DNA from: Levilactobacillus tujiorum
GTDB lineage: Bacteria; Bacillota; Bacilli; Lactobacillales; Lactobacillaceae
Reading direction: 5' to 3'
DNA length: 64,000 nucleotides
NCBI RefSeq assembly: GCF_012641185.1
Contig: NZ_JAAXLK010000002.1
Span: 62,001-126,000, forward strand
The notes under the pieces were generated by a model. That model searched no databases, was not told the origin of the DNA, and worked only from the letters and a program-made list of their open reading frames with translations. Position numbers and translations under genes: made by a program. This document shows, piece after piece, positions 37,754 through 46,048 of this stretch. Every line of letters starts with the position of its first letter. The first letter of the stretch is position 1.

Positions 37754-38758
37754 GTGTTCGGATTAGGAACGAAAAATATTGGAATTGATCTTGGTACCGC
37801 CAATACTATTGTGTACGTTGACGGTAAGGGAATCGTTCTACGCGAACCTTCTGTTGTCGCCAAGAACACAAAGTCTGGGGAAATTGTGTCCGTTGGTGAA
37901 GACGCGCGTGCAATGATTGGTCGGACGCCGGCTAGCATTGTAGCCATTCGGCCCATGAAGGATGGGGTGATTGCAGACTACGATACGACTGTTGCGATGA
38001 TGAAGTACTTCATCGAAAAGACGGTTGGTAAGTCTAGCGGTAAGCCTTACGTCATGGTTTGTGTGCCTAGCGGTGTAACAGAAGTTGAAAAGCGCGCGGT
38101 CATCGATGCAACGCGGGTTGCGGGTGCACGTGACGCTTATGTGATTGAAGAACCATTTGCAGCAGCTATCGGGGCCGGGTTACCGGTCATGGATCCTACT
38201 GGAAGCATGGTTGTTGACATGGGTGGGGGAACTACCGATGTTGCAACGATCTCTCTGGGCGGTATCGTTTCGAGCCGCTCGATTCGGGTGGCCGGTGATA
38301 AGTTGGATGACGCGATTGCCACTTACGTGCGGTCTAACTTTAACCTATTAATCGGTGAACGGACTGCTGAAAAGCTGAAGATGGATATTGGTTCCGCTTC
38401 TGTTGAAGAAGCTGACAAGATTGAAGGCGCAACGATTCGTGGCCGTGACTTGGTCTCCGGTTTACCTAAGGCCGTGGAAGTCTCAGCTGTAGACGTTGCC
38501 AAGGCTATTCAGGAACCAGTCCAAGATGTCATTACCGCCATCAAGGAAACCTTAGAAGAGACTTCACCAGAAATCGCGGCTGACGTGATTGACCACGGTA
38601 TTGTGTTAACTGGTGGGGGCGCCTTACTTAAGAACCTATCGGAAGTCATCGCCGATGCAACCAAAGTTCCAGTTTCCATTGCAAACGATCCACTGGATTG
38701 TGTTGCAGCTGGGACAGGGGAATCATTAAAGAGTATCGATGTCATGAAGAAAAAATAG
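37754..38758 (+). CDS. mreB: Rod shape-determining protein MreB
   Basis: A bacterial actin that steers lateral wall synthesis. The 334 residues have [41 protein letters not shown] (about 154-174) and [14 protein letters not shown] (about 281-294), the three phosphate and adenosine loops. The start is GTG at 37754, giving [14 protein letters not shown], with AAGGGATG upstream. It is distinct from the mbl paralogue at 7227 and heads mreBCD-minCD. Confidence 0.96.
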   Translation: MFGLGTKNIGIDLGTANTIVYVDGKGIVLREPSVVAKNTKSGEIVSVGEDARAMIGRTPASIVAIRPMKDGVIADYDTTVAMMKYFIEKTVGKSSGKPYVMVCVPSGVTEVEKRAVIDATRVAGARDAYVIEEPFAAAIGAGLPVMDPTGSMVVDMGGGTTDVATISLGGIVSSRSIRVAGDKLDDAIATYVRSNFNLLIGERTAEKLKMDIGSASVEEADKIEGATIRGRDLVSGLPKAVEVSAVDVAKAIQEPVQDVITAIKETLEETSPEIAADVIDHGIVLTGGGALLKNLSEVIADATKVPVSIANDPLDCVAAGTGESLKSIDVMKKK

Positions 38759-38763
38759 GGACT

Positions 38764-38790
38764 AGCGGGAAGGCAGCTTCCCGCTTCTTT
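38764..38790 (+). terminator. Hairpin between mreB and mreC, possible attenuator
   Basis: Nine-pair stem AGCGGGAAG / CTTCCCGCT with a 4-base loop followed by TCTTT. The short, broken T run suggests partial termination, which would make mreB mRNA more abundant than mreCD. Confidence 0.65.
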
Positions 38791-38842
38791 ATTGTGACGC
38801 CAATGATGAAACGGTGATTGGCGAACAAGATGGAGGTCAAAC

Positions 38843-39694
38843 ATGCAGAAATTTTCTTTCAATCGGCGACTGGTGATTATCATTGTTTGCTTGATTGTTA
38901 GCTTTGCTTTGATGACGGTGTCCGTAGCTATCCGGAACAAGCGATCCACGCCACCGCTGATCCAACAATTCGGCAATGATATTGTTGGCTTGGCCGATCG
39001 GGTTGTGGCCTTGCCTGCCAATGGGCTACACGGTTCAGTGAGCGCAATTTCGGAATTATTGAACACGTATCAGGAAAACCAGCAATTAAAGAAACAGGTG
39101 AGTGAGTTGGCCCAGACTAAGGTTCGGGACCAAACACTAGCCAAGGAGAACAAACAGCTTAAAACGCAACTTAAGTTGAATGACTCCCTCACGGATTATA
39201 CGGCGATTAGTGCAGCGGTGATTACGCGGACACCGTCGTCGTGGCAGAACCAAGTGATCATCAACAAGGGGGCCTCCGCTGGTGTTGTTAAAAACATGCC
39301 GGTGATGTCTGGCTCTGGTCTGGTTGGTCGGGTTGCTGAAGTCAACAAGACCAATTCCAAGGTGGAACTTATTACCGATAATAATGACTCCGCCAACCGG
39401 TTTGCCGTCTCCATTACCACGAAGTCCGGGAAGACGGTCAACGGTGTCTTGAGCGGCTACAAGTCCGATACGGGACAGATTACCATGAACAACTTGACGA
39501 CTAAGTCCAAGATCAGTAAGGGTGACAAGGTCGTCACCAGTGGCTTAGGTGGCGTGACGCCTAAGGGCCTGTACGTCGGCACGGTGGCTAAGTCCGTGGG
39601 TGATGATTATGGGTTATCAACCAAGCTTTACATTACGCCAGCAACTGATTTGAGTGAGTTAAATATTGTGACAGTTGCTGTAACGAAGCAATAA
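38843..39694 (+). CDS. mreC: Rod shape-determining protein MreC
   Basis: MreC is a bitopic membrane protein that activates the RodA-PBP synthase. The 283 residues have one helix (about 9-28), a coiled coil (about 70-108; QENQQLKKQVSELAQ, LAKENKQLKTQL), then the two beta-barrel domains with VITRTPSSWQNQVIINKGASAGV and a C-terminal VTSGLGGVTPKGLYVGTV. GGAGG precedes the ATG. It lies in the operon 12 bases before mreD. Confidence 0.95.
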   Translation: MQKFSFNRRLVIIIVCLIVSFALMTVSVAIRNKRSTPPLIQQFGNDIVGLADRVVALPANGLHGSVSAISELLNTYQENQQLKKQVSELAQTKVRDQTLAKENKQLKTQLKLNDSLTDYTAISAAVITRTPSSWQNQVIINKGASAGVVKNMPVMSGSGLVGRVAEVNKTNSKVELITDNNDSANRFAVSITTKSGKTVNGVLSGYKSDTGQITMNNLTTKSKISKGDKVVTSGLGGVTPKGLYVGTVAKSVGDDYGLSTKLYITPATDLSELNIVTVAVTKQ

Positions 39695-39706
39695 GGGGGC
39701 TAAGAC

Positions 39707-40228
39707 GTGTATCGATTATCTAAAATGCGTTTTGGTTTTCCAATCGGTTTATTTTTAATGTTGTTTCTTGACGGTAGTTTGAGCCAAGTCTTTAGTTCGC
39801 AAATGTTTGGTGTGCCGTCAGTTATGATCAGCCATCTCGTGGTTTTATGGCTGGTCTGTGGGGTGTTGTTTGAAGAAAATATGACAATACCACTCGTGAA
39901 GTGGGCCGTCGTGGTGGGGATCGTCTTTGACCTTTACTATACGGGAATCTTTGGGGTCTACATTTTTGTGTTCCCACTGGTGGTTTACGTGACGCGTCAA
40001 TTAGTTAAGTACATCAGCCCCAACTTTTTGAGTGGTTTGCTCATTTACTTTATCGACATCACCATTGTCGAAGCATTAAGCTTCTTAGCCAGTCGGGTGG
40101 TCCACATGACGTCGATGTCTGGTAGTGCCTTTTTAGTGAATACACTAGCACCAACGCTGGCTTTGAATTTAGCCCTGTTTGTCGTCTTATATTTTCCGAT
40201 TCGCGGGGTGTATAATTGGTTAAAATAG
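39707..40228 (+). CDS. mreD: Rod shape-determining protein MreD
   Basis: A 173-residue polytopic protein with five or six helices and the family's MREP-MreD features (FGVPSVMISHLVVLW, GIVFDLYYTGIFGVYIFVFPLV). The start is GTG at 39707, with AGGGGG upstream. Sequence is poorly conserved in this family; position after mreC decides the call. Confidence 0.92.
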   Translation: MYRLSKMRFGFPIGLFLMLFLDGSLSQVFSSQMFGVPSVMISHLVVLWLVCGVLFEENMTIPLVKWAVVVGIVFDLYYTGIFGVYIFVFPLVVYVTRQLVKYISPNFLSGLLIYFIDITIVEALSFLASRVVHMTSMSGSAFLVNTLAPTLALNLALFVVLYFPIRGVYNWLK

Positions 40229-40246
40229 GTGAAGGGAACGAACGCT

Positions 40247-40918
40247 ATGCAAGCTGCCGTATTACGGGGAACTCAAAACGGCTATGATTTGGTGCTCAAA
40301 CAATCGGCGAGCATGGAACAAATTCTGGCTGATTTAAGAACTTTATTGGAAAACTTGAATGTGGATCCTAAGGCGATGGAAGCCACGAAGGTTTCACTGG
40401 ACGTCTTGACTGAGGATCGCATTTTAACCGCCGATGAAAAATCACAAATCGAGCAGTTGGTCGGCAAGTACCCGCGGTTTGAAATTCATAAGATTGCGGC
40501 GAACGTGATGACTATTGCGGATGCCGTTCAATTACGTGAACGTGAGAACGTCCATCTGTTGAGTAAAGTGATTCGAAATGGGCAAGACGTGACCATGCAA
40601 GGGGACGTCCTCTTTTTGGGGACGATTCACGAGGGTGGTAAGCTTTGTACAACTGGAAATATTTTCTCAATGGGCGACGTGAGTGGTATCTTGCAGGCGG
40701 GATATCCCGATGACGAGACCAAATTAATCATGGGCGATTTATCAACGGCCCAGCAAGTCAGAATTGCTGAGCAATTTGATATTATCGAACCGGATCAAGT
40801 GGCCGCTTCTAGCCAAACGATCGCTTATGTTAACGACCTCCATGTGTTGTCGTATGGTAAACTCAGCGCATTAAAGAAGATTAATCCGAAATTGTACAAC
40901 CGGATTGGAGGAATTTAG
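40247..40918 (+). CDS. minC: Septum site-determining protein MinC
   Basis: MinC blocks FtsZ assembly away from midcell. The 223 residues include an N-terminal FtsZ-binding domain and the C-terminal beta-helix with VIRNGQDVTMQGDVLFLGTIHEGGKLCTTGNIFSMGDVSG, which binds MinD. The ATG at 40247 follows GAAGGGA; a GTG at 40229 overlapping the mreD stop is rejected. The minD start follows immediately, with the minD ribosome site inside the last minC codons. Confidence 0.94.
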   Translation: MQAAVLRGTQNGYDLVLKQSASMEQILADLRTLLENLNVDPKAMEATKVSLDVLTEDRILTADEKSQIEQLVGKYPRFEIHKIAANVMTIADAVQLRERENVHLLSKVIRNGQDVTMQGDVLFLGTIHEGGKLCTTGNIFSMGDVSGILQAGYPDDETKLIMGDLSTAQQVRIAEQFDIIEPDQVAASSQTIAYVNDLHVLSYGKLSALKKINPKLYNRIGGI

Positions 40919-40919
40919 A

Positions 40920-41726
40920 ATGGGAAAAGCAATTGTAATCACCTCTGGTAAGGGTGGTGTCGGTAAAACGACGACTAGCGCCAACATCGGAACCGCATTG
41001 GCACTGATGGGTAAACGCGTTTGCCTGATGGACTTGGACATTGGGTTACGTAACTTGGACGTGGTTTTAGGCTTAGATAACCGTATCATCTATGATATCG
41101 TGGACGTTGCGAGTGGCCGGGCCAAGCTACCACAGGCGCTGGTTAAGGACAAACGATTTGATGATAAGCTTTACCTCCTACCTGCCGCACAGAATACGGA
41201 TAAGACGGCGCTACAACCGGACCAGGTTAAGGCGATCGTTGACGAATTAAAGCCGGACTATGATTACGTGTTGATTGATTGCCCAGCCGGTATTGAGCAA
41301 GGCTTTATGAACGCCGTTGCGGGTGCCGACGCGGCAATTGTCGTGACAACACCAGAAATTTCCGCTGTGCGGGATGCTGATCGGGTGGTTGGTCTGTTGG
41401 AACAACACCCATTGACGCAGGCCCCACGGTTGCTGATCAACCGGATTCGGCGGAATATGATGCAGGATGGCTCCATGATGGATATTGATGAAATTACGCA
41501 TCACTTAGGGATTGAATTACTAGGAATTATCTTTGATGACGATGCGGTCATTTCTACGTCCAATAATGGGGAGCCAATCGTCATGGATGCGGATAACGCA
41601 GCATCACAAGGCTACCGGAATGTTGCCCGTCGTTTGGAGGGCGAGACAGTCCCACTGATGAAGCTAGAAGATCAGGAACCAGACGGCTTCTGGCACAAGG
41701 TTAGCAGCTGGTTCCATCGCGGCTAA
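40920..41726 (+). CDS. minD: Septum site-determining protein MinD
   Basis: A 268-residue ParA/MinD ATPase that recruits MinC to the membrane. The deviant Walker A is SGKGGVGKTTTSANIG near the N-terminus, with LMDLDIGLRNLDVVLG and LIDCPAGIEQGF following. The C-terminal amphipathic membrane-targeting helix is WHKVSSWFHRG. GGAGG precedes the ATG at 40920. It is the last gene of mreBCD-minCD. No minE or divIVA gene lies beside it, as expected for Firmicutes. Confidence 0.96.
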   Translation: MGKAIVITSGKGGVGKTTTSANIGTALALMGKRVCLMDLDIGLRNLDVVLGLDNRIIYDIVDVASGRAKLPQALVKDKRFDDKLYLLPAAQNTDKTALQPDQVKAIVDELKPDYDYVLIDCPAGIEQGFMNAVAGADAAIVVTTPEISAVRDADRVVGLLEQHPLTQAPRLLINRIRRNMMQDGSMMDIDEITHHLGIELLGIIFDDDAVISTSNNGEPIVMDADNAASQGYRNVARRLEGETVPLMKLEDQEPDGFWHKVSSWFHRG

Positions 41727-41799
41727 TCGGTTAGCTGAAGGCTAGAAGTTCCGAATAACAACCGTGACGTTAAAATTAGGTGACATGGTGGCTCTTTCG

Positions 41800-41899
41800 T
41801 CTTACTGGTCGGCAGGTATGGGCTGGAACGGTGCGAACACACCTTGAAGCTTCGAAAGTGCCGAGTCTCCAAGATTGGTTTTCTACTAAGCCAGTAAGA
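41800..41899 (+). other. Structured spacer between minD and the histidine T-box
   Basis: TCTTACTGG (41800-41808) and CCAGTAAGA (41891-41899) form a perfect 9-pair outer stem around about 80 bases that contain smaller hairpins. CAGTAAG / CTTACTG just after it can form an alternative hairpin that competes for the right arm. It may be the 3' end of the min transcript or a switch-like element. I recognise no family. Confidence 0.45.
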
Positions 41900-41962
41900 A
41901 GTTCGCTTACTGACTAAATAGAACGACGCATGCATGACTTTCAGGAAAATATCAATTTAGAC

Positions 41963-41991
41963 TTGACGTTTGTGAAAATTAAAAGTAGTAT
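41963..41991 (+). promoter_or_regulatory. Promoter of the histidine T-box leader
   Basis: TTGACG (41963-41968) and TAGTAT (41986-41991) at 17-base spacing, just before the T-box leader. Confidence 0.7.
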
Positions 41992-41999
41992 ATTGTCAA

Positions 42000-42263
42000 T
42001 GAAACGAAAAACGTCGAACAGAAGAGTAAGTTAGATAGGTGTCAACAGAAAGCCCAGCTGATGGAAATGGGTGACTCTGTCAAACTGAAACACATCTGTG
42101 AGTTGGTCGTCTGAATCTAGTAGGATGATCCGGGATAGCCCGTTATAGCTGGAGTTGCTTGCAACTCGCCGAGGTTAGGTCAGTGATGGCTTAACAAATT
42201 TGAGGTGGAACCACGATGTGATCGTCCTCTTAGACCCAGTTAGGGTCTAAGGGGACGTTTTTT
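42000..42263 (+). promoter_or_regulatory. T-box riboswitch, histidine specifier
   Basis: Full T-box leader. The Stem I distal region is AGAAAGCCC...TGGGTGACTC. The specifier loop GAAACACA has CAC (His) at the position that holds GTA in the valS leader. The T-box GAGGTGGAACCACG is near 42202-42215. The terminator CGTCC.CTTAGACCC/GGGTCTAAGG.GGACG is followed by TTTTTT, ending about 42263. Its target is the histidine-type ABC transporter downstream. The variable base of TGGN is A, unlike the T in the valS leader. Confidence 0.88.
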
Positions 42264-42378
42264 ATGTCATGGCAGTGCAAGGAACTCCGTGAGTCGGTGT
42301 GGCGTGAGCCTGCCGAGTACATGAGGTGGCACCGCGTGACCAACGCCCTCTTGAGAGTAATCTCAAGAGGGCGTTTTT
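42264..42378 (+). promoter_or_regulatory. Second, truncated T-box unit in tandem
   Basis: A complete T-box core GAGGTGGCACCGCG (42323-42336) and a strong terminator ACGCCCTCTTGAGA/TCTCAAGAGGGCGT with a T run (to about 42378) lie only 60 bases after the first terminator. That space is too short for Stem I. It retains GGAACTCCGTGAG, which resembles the 3' side of a specifier loop. The unit looks like a T-box that lost the 5' half of Stem I. Confidence 0.8.
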
Positions 42379-42403
42379 GAGTTGATGAAGGAGGAGAATT
42401 GTT

Positions 42404-43045
42404 ATGCACTATGTTAGTCAGATTTTACCATCGCTGATTTCCGGAACCGGAATGACGTTATCCATATTCTTTTGGACCCTAATCATTTCCGTTCCCTTAG
42501 GAATTTTAGTGGGATTAGGAATGATTACCCGATTTAAGCCATTAACTTGGTTGATTAACGTCTACGTTTGGCTGATGCGGGGAACCCCCTTGTTACTGCA
42601 ATTAATTTTTGTTTTTTACGGGTTGCCGATTATCGGGATTGTCTTTAACCGTTACGATGCTGCGCTCTTCGCCTTCATTTTGAACTACACGGCCTACTTT
42701 GCCGAAATCTTCCGGGGTGGGTTACAAGCCATTCCAGTGGGACAATATGAAAGTGCCCGGGTGCTACGGTTGACGAAATGGCAGACTTTACGCAAGATTG
42801 TGATTCCCCAAGTGGTTAAAATTGTGTTACCTTCCATTGGCAATGAAGTGATTAATTTGGTAAAGGATTCATCACTGGTTTACGTCATCGGATTAGGCGA
42901 CCTATTGCGGGCCGGAAATGTTGCCATGGCGCGCGATGTCACGTTGGTTCCAATGCTCCTGGTCGGGGTCATTTACCTGCTGTTGACGGCGGTCTGCACG
43001 CTGGTTCTCAAACGCTTAGAAAAGCACTACAGTTACTGGCGGTAA
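42404..43045 (+). CDS. Amino acid ABC transporter permease (histidine type)
   Basis: A 213-residue HisM/GlnP-type permease with about five helices. The EAA loop is ILNYTAYFAEIFRGGLQAIPVGQYESARVLRLTKWQTLRKIVIPQ, the contact for the ATPase. GGAGGAGAA precedes the ATG. It is the first gene of a three-gene transporter operon whose leader carries a His specifier. In lactobacilli such hisXYZ sets are predicted histidine importers. Confidence 0.9.
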   Translation: MHYVSQILPSLISGTGMTLSIFFWTLIISVPLGILVGLGMITRFKPLTWLINVYVWLMRGTPLLLQLIFVFYGLPIIGIVFNRYDAALFAFILNYTAYFAEIFRGGLQAIPVGQYESARVLRLTKWQTLRKIVIPQVVKIVLPSIGNEVINLVKDSSLVYVIGLGDLLRAGNVAMARDVTLVPMLLVGVIYLLLTAVCTLVLKRLEKHYSYWR

Positions 43046-43063
43046 AGAAAGGATGGTTTATTC

Positions 43064-43699
43064 ATGTTAGAACTTAAAGGCATTACAAAAAAATTCGATG
43101 GCAAAACCATCTTGGATCAGGTCAATCTCACAGTACCCGATGGGCAAATCTTAACGATTGTCGGTCCCTCTGGCGCTGGGAAGACGACCTTACTACGTTG
43201 TATCAGTGGGTTAGAGGTTGTCGATTCCGGAAAATTCTTCTTGGATGGGCAGGCCTTTGATCCCGCTACCAATCGCGACAACGATGCCGTGATCGGCGTG
43301 GTCTTTCAAGATTTTCAGCTGTTTCCGAACCTGACCGTCTTACAAAATGTGGTCTTGGCACCGACGATGGTCTTGAAACGTTCGGCAGCGGATGCTGAGA
43401 AGGAAGCCCGCGCACTCTTGGAGCGGTTAAATCTAGGTGGCAAGGCGGACCTGTTCCCATACGAATTGTCTGGGGGGCAGAAGCAACGGGTAGCCATTGT
43501 GCGAGCTCTAGCCATGCACCCGAAACTCCTGTGTTACGATGAACCCACGTCTGCGTTAGACCCTGACTTACGTCGTGAAGTGGAAGAGATCATTCTGAAG
43601 CTTAAACGAGAAGGGATGACCCAGATTGTCGTGACCCACGATATGCCGTTCGCCGAGTCGATTGCCGATCAGATGTTACGGGTTGAACCAAAAGAGTAG
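43064..43699 (+). CDS. Amino acid ABC transporter ATP-binding protein
   Basis: A 211-residue ABC ATPase that powers the transporter: Walker A GPSGAGKTTLLRC, Q-loop VFQDFQLFPNLTV, signature LSGGQKQRVAIVRALA, Walker B KLLCYDEPTSALD and the His switch VVTHDM. It is slightly shorter than typical HisP/GlnQ (about 240), ending soon after the His switch. AAAGGATGG precedes the ATG. It forms one operon with the permease and the binding protein. Confidence 0.94.
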   Translation: MLELKGITKKFDGKTILDQVNLTVPDGQILTIVGPSGAGKTTLLRCISGLEVVDSGKFFLDGQAFDPATNRDNDAVIGVVFQDFQLFPNLTVLQNVVLAPTMVLKRSAADAEKEARALLERLNLGGKADLFPYELSGGQKQRVAIVRALAMHPKLLCYDEPTSALDPDLRREVEEIILKLKREGMTQIVVTHDMPFAESIADQMLRVEPKE

Positions 43700-43712
43700 G
43701 GAGGCACCACGC

Positions 43713-44567
43713 ATGAAATTTAAAAAATTACGCTGGGTTGTGCTGGCTGTGCTCTTGGTTGGCGTCGCCGCAACGTTAGCTAGCTGTGGGACGAATGTGA
43801 CCCAACGGGCGAATACGCAGGATACTTGGTCAACCATTCAGAAGAAAAAGCGAGTGGTGATTGGACTAGATGACAGTTTCGTGCCAATGGGGTTCCGCGA
43901 GAAAAGTGGGCGGCTCGTAGGCTATGATATTGATCTCGCCCGGGCAGTCTTCAAGCAATATGGGATCAAAGTAGATTTTCAATCAATTGATTGGAATATG
44001 AACGTGACCGAATTGCATAATGGGACGATTGACCTGATCTGGAACGGCTTTTCCATCACTCCGCAACGGGCCAAGCAAGTGGCTTTCTCGGATACGTATT
44101 TGAATAATGATCAGGTACTGGTCACGTTGAAGAAGAACCACATTACCTCTTATCAGGATATGACGGGTAAGGTTCTGGGCGCGCAAACGGGGTCATCGGG
44201 AGCCAATGATATTGAGACGTATCCTAAGTTATTGAAGGATCGGATTAAGAATCATGATGCCGTCACGTATGATTCCTTTACGAATGCCTTTATTGATTTG
44301 AACGTTGGCCGGATTAAGGGGTTATTGATTGACAGTACGTATGCTAACTACTACATCAAACACCAAGCCCACCCTGAAGACTACCGCGTCACGGTTGGGA
44401 GTTTCCCGAAAGAACAATTTGCCGTGGGAATGCGAAAGGGCGATCGGACGTTACGCCAAAAGATTAATACGGGTCTAAAGCGATTGGCAGCTGATGGTCA
44501 GTTACAAAAGATTAATGAAAAATGGTTCGGCAGTCACGTTGACACGCCACTGTTGAAGACCAAGTAA
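43713..44567 (+). CDS. Amino acid ABC transporter substrate-binding lipoprotein
   Basis: A 284-residue SBP_bac_3 protein. The signal peptide has lipobox LASC (VLLVGVAATLASCGTN), so it is anchored outside the membrane. The domain shows VVIGLDDSFVPMGFREKSGRLVGYDIDLARAVF and DLIWNGFSITPQRAKQVAFSDTYL, typical of the family. The ATG at 43713 follows GGGAGGC. Histidine as the substrate is inferred from the T-box specifier; sequence alone does not decide it. Confidence 0.9.
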   Translation: MKFKKLRWVVLAVLLVGVAATLASCGTNVTQRANTQDTWSTIQKKKRVVIGLDDSFVPMGFREKSGRLVGYDIDLARAVFKQYGIKVDFQSIDWNMNVTELHNGTIDLIWNGFSITPQRAKQVAFSDTYLNNDQVLVTLKKNHITSYQDMTGKVLGAQTGSSGANDIETYPKLLKDRIKNHDAVTYDSFTNAFIDLNVGRIKGLLIDSTYANYYIKHQAHPEDYRVTVGSFPKEQFAVGMRKGDRTLRQKINTGLKRLAADGQLQKINEKWFGSHVDTPLLKTK

Positions 44568-44575
44568 TGTCGAGT

Positions 44576-44605
44576 GGTTGGGACAAAAGTCTCAGCCATT
44601 TTTTT
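44576..44605 (+). terminator. Terminator after the ABC transporter
   Basis: GGTTGGGAC / GTCTCAGCC stem (two G-T pairs) with loop AAAA, then TTTTTTT. It contains the GGGACAAAA motif also seen at 49050. Confidence 0.9.
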
Positions 44606-44761
44606 ATCGCCAAATTTTGGTGGGGAAAGCGTGTGCCACTGGGCAACTAGCGGGTAACGCGATCACCGACCTAACCGTCACTTCAACACAGTCGTCGCTT
44701 GTATTTGCGGCGTGGTTCCTTTAGAATTAAACACCGATTAGTATTTTGCTAGAGGAGGCAA

Positions 44762-46048
44762 TTGCGCGTGCACTTTCGCATAAAAGACGGGGTAACCTTG
44801 GATTTGTTGCCCACAAAACAATTTAAAACTATTGGGATCAAGGTGGATTTTGTGGCCCCACTTCAGGCTACGGCGATCACTGCCCGTGCGCTATTGGCTC
44901 AGGTATTAGAGACCAGTACGGCGAAATATCCGACACAGACGGCACTGGCACGGGAATTGTCACGACTATACGGTGCTAGCTTTGGCATTAGTGTGCTGAA
45001 ACTAGGGACCAAGCATGTGATTCGCCTGACTTGTTCGTTAGTTGATGAACAATATCTGGATCACTTTACGGCCCAGCAACCGCTATTTGAGCAGGGAATG
45101 GCGTTATTACGAGAAGTCTTATTTGCCCCCCTGTTGCCTGGCGGTCAGTTTGAGCCCACGACGTTTACGCAGCAACGGCAGAATTTATTGACGGCCATCA
45201 AGTCTTTGGATGATGATAAACAGTACTTGGCTAATCGCCGCCTACAAGAGTTGCTCTTTACCGGGCAACCCACCCAGGCGATGAGTGCCTTGGGAGATAC
45301 GCACGTCTTGAACGATTTGTCAGCAACGGATATTCTCCAGACTTACCACGACATGTTGGCGCACGATGCCGTACACGTTGCGGTGGTCGGCGATGTCACT
45401 GAGGAGCGGGCCAAAGCAGCCGTTGCAGACTGGCCGTTGGCTGATCGGTCGATTGGGGACACAGATCCTTACTACCGTTGGCAACTGCGGGATCAGGTTC
45501 AAAACGGTGACGATGAAGCCCCCGTTGTGCAAGCCAAACTTAACTTGGCCTACCAACTGCCGATTTATCGTGATGATGATGATTTTCTGGCAGCGGTGGT
45601 CTTCAATGCGGCCTTCGGTGGGACGCCACTCTCGCTACTCTTTACCAACGTACGGGAGAAGGCGAGCCTCGCTTACTATGCTAGCAGCAGTTATAATCCG
45701 TTTACGGGAACTCTGGTTGTCCAGACGGGGATTCAAGCGGAAAATCAACAACGGGTGATGGCGATCATCGCGGAGCAGTTAACGGCTGTTCAACGCGGTG
45801 AATTATCTGAAAAATTGTTAGCTGAAGTAAAGGCTAGTCTGCTCAATGCGCGGCTAGCAGCGTTAGACAGTCCCCAGCGCCGGTTGACGGGCTTGTTAAA
45901 TACCCAGCTAACGCATTTACATGAACCACTAGAATCATGGCAGGAGAAGCTGGCAGCAATTACCGTGGCCGATGTGTCACGAGTGGCTCAGCAAGTCACG
46001 CTGCAGGCAACGTACTGCTTACACGGAGGTGTGCAGGGTGCTAAGTAA
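44762..46048 (+). CDS. yfmF: M16-family protein YfmF (inactive partner type)
   Basis: A 428-residue M16 peptidase-like protein. At the place of the zinc motif HxxEH it has ALLAQVLETST, so it should lack metal-dependent activity. The C-terminal YAS(S)SYNPFTGTLVVQTGI and the REKASLAYYASS region match the family. M16 peptidases often act as an active/inactive pair; the active-type partner is the next gene, overlapping by 11 bases. In other Firmicutes the pair is linked to EF-P modification. The start TTG at 44762 follows GAGGAGG; GTG at 44768 is possible. Confidence 0.88.
   Translation: MRVHFRIKDGVTLDLLPTKQFKTIGIKVDFVAPLQATAITARALLAQVLETSTAKYPTQTALARELSRLYGASFGISVLKLGTKHVIRLTCSLVDEQYLDHFTAQQPLFEQGMALLREVLFAPLLPGGQFEPTTFTQQRQNLLTAIKSLDDDKQYLANRRLQELLFTGQPTQAMSALGDTHVLNDLSATDILQTYHDMLAHDAVHVAVVGDVTEERAKAAVADWPLADRSIGDTDPYYRWQLRDQVQNGDDEAPVVQAKLNLAYQLPIYRDDDDFLAAVVFNAAFGGTPLSLLFTNVREKASLAYYASSSYNPFTGTLVVQTGIQAENQQRVMAIIAEQLTAVQRGELSEKLLAEVKASLLNARLAALDSPQRRLTGLLNTQLTHLHEPLESWQEKLAAITVADVSRVAQQVTLQATYCLHGGVQGAK

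Noticed and set aside
41723-41935. 70-codon minus-strand frame after minD
   Set aside because: Low-quality composition and no ribosome site; the region is better explained by a foldback structure.
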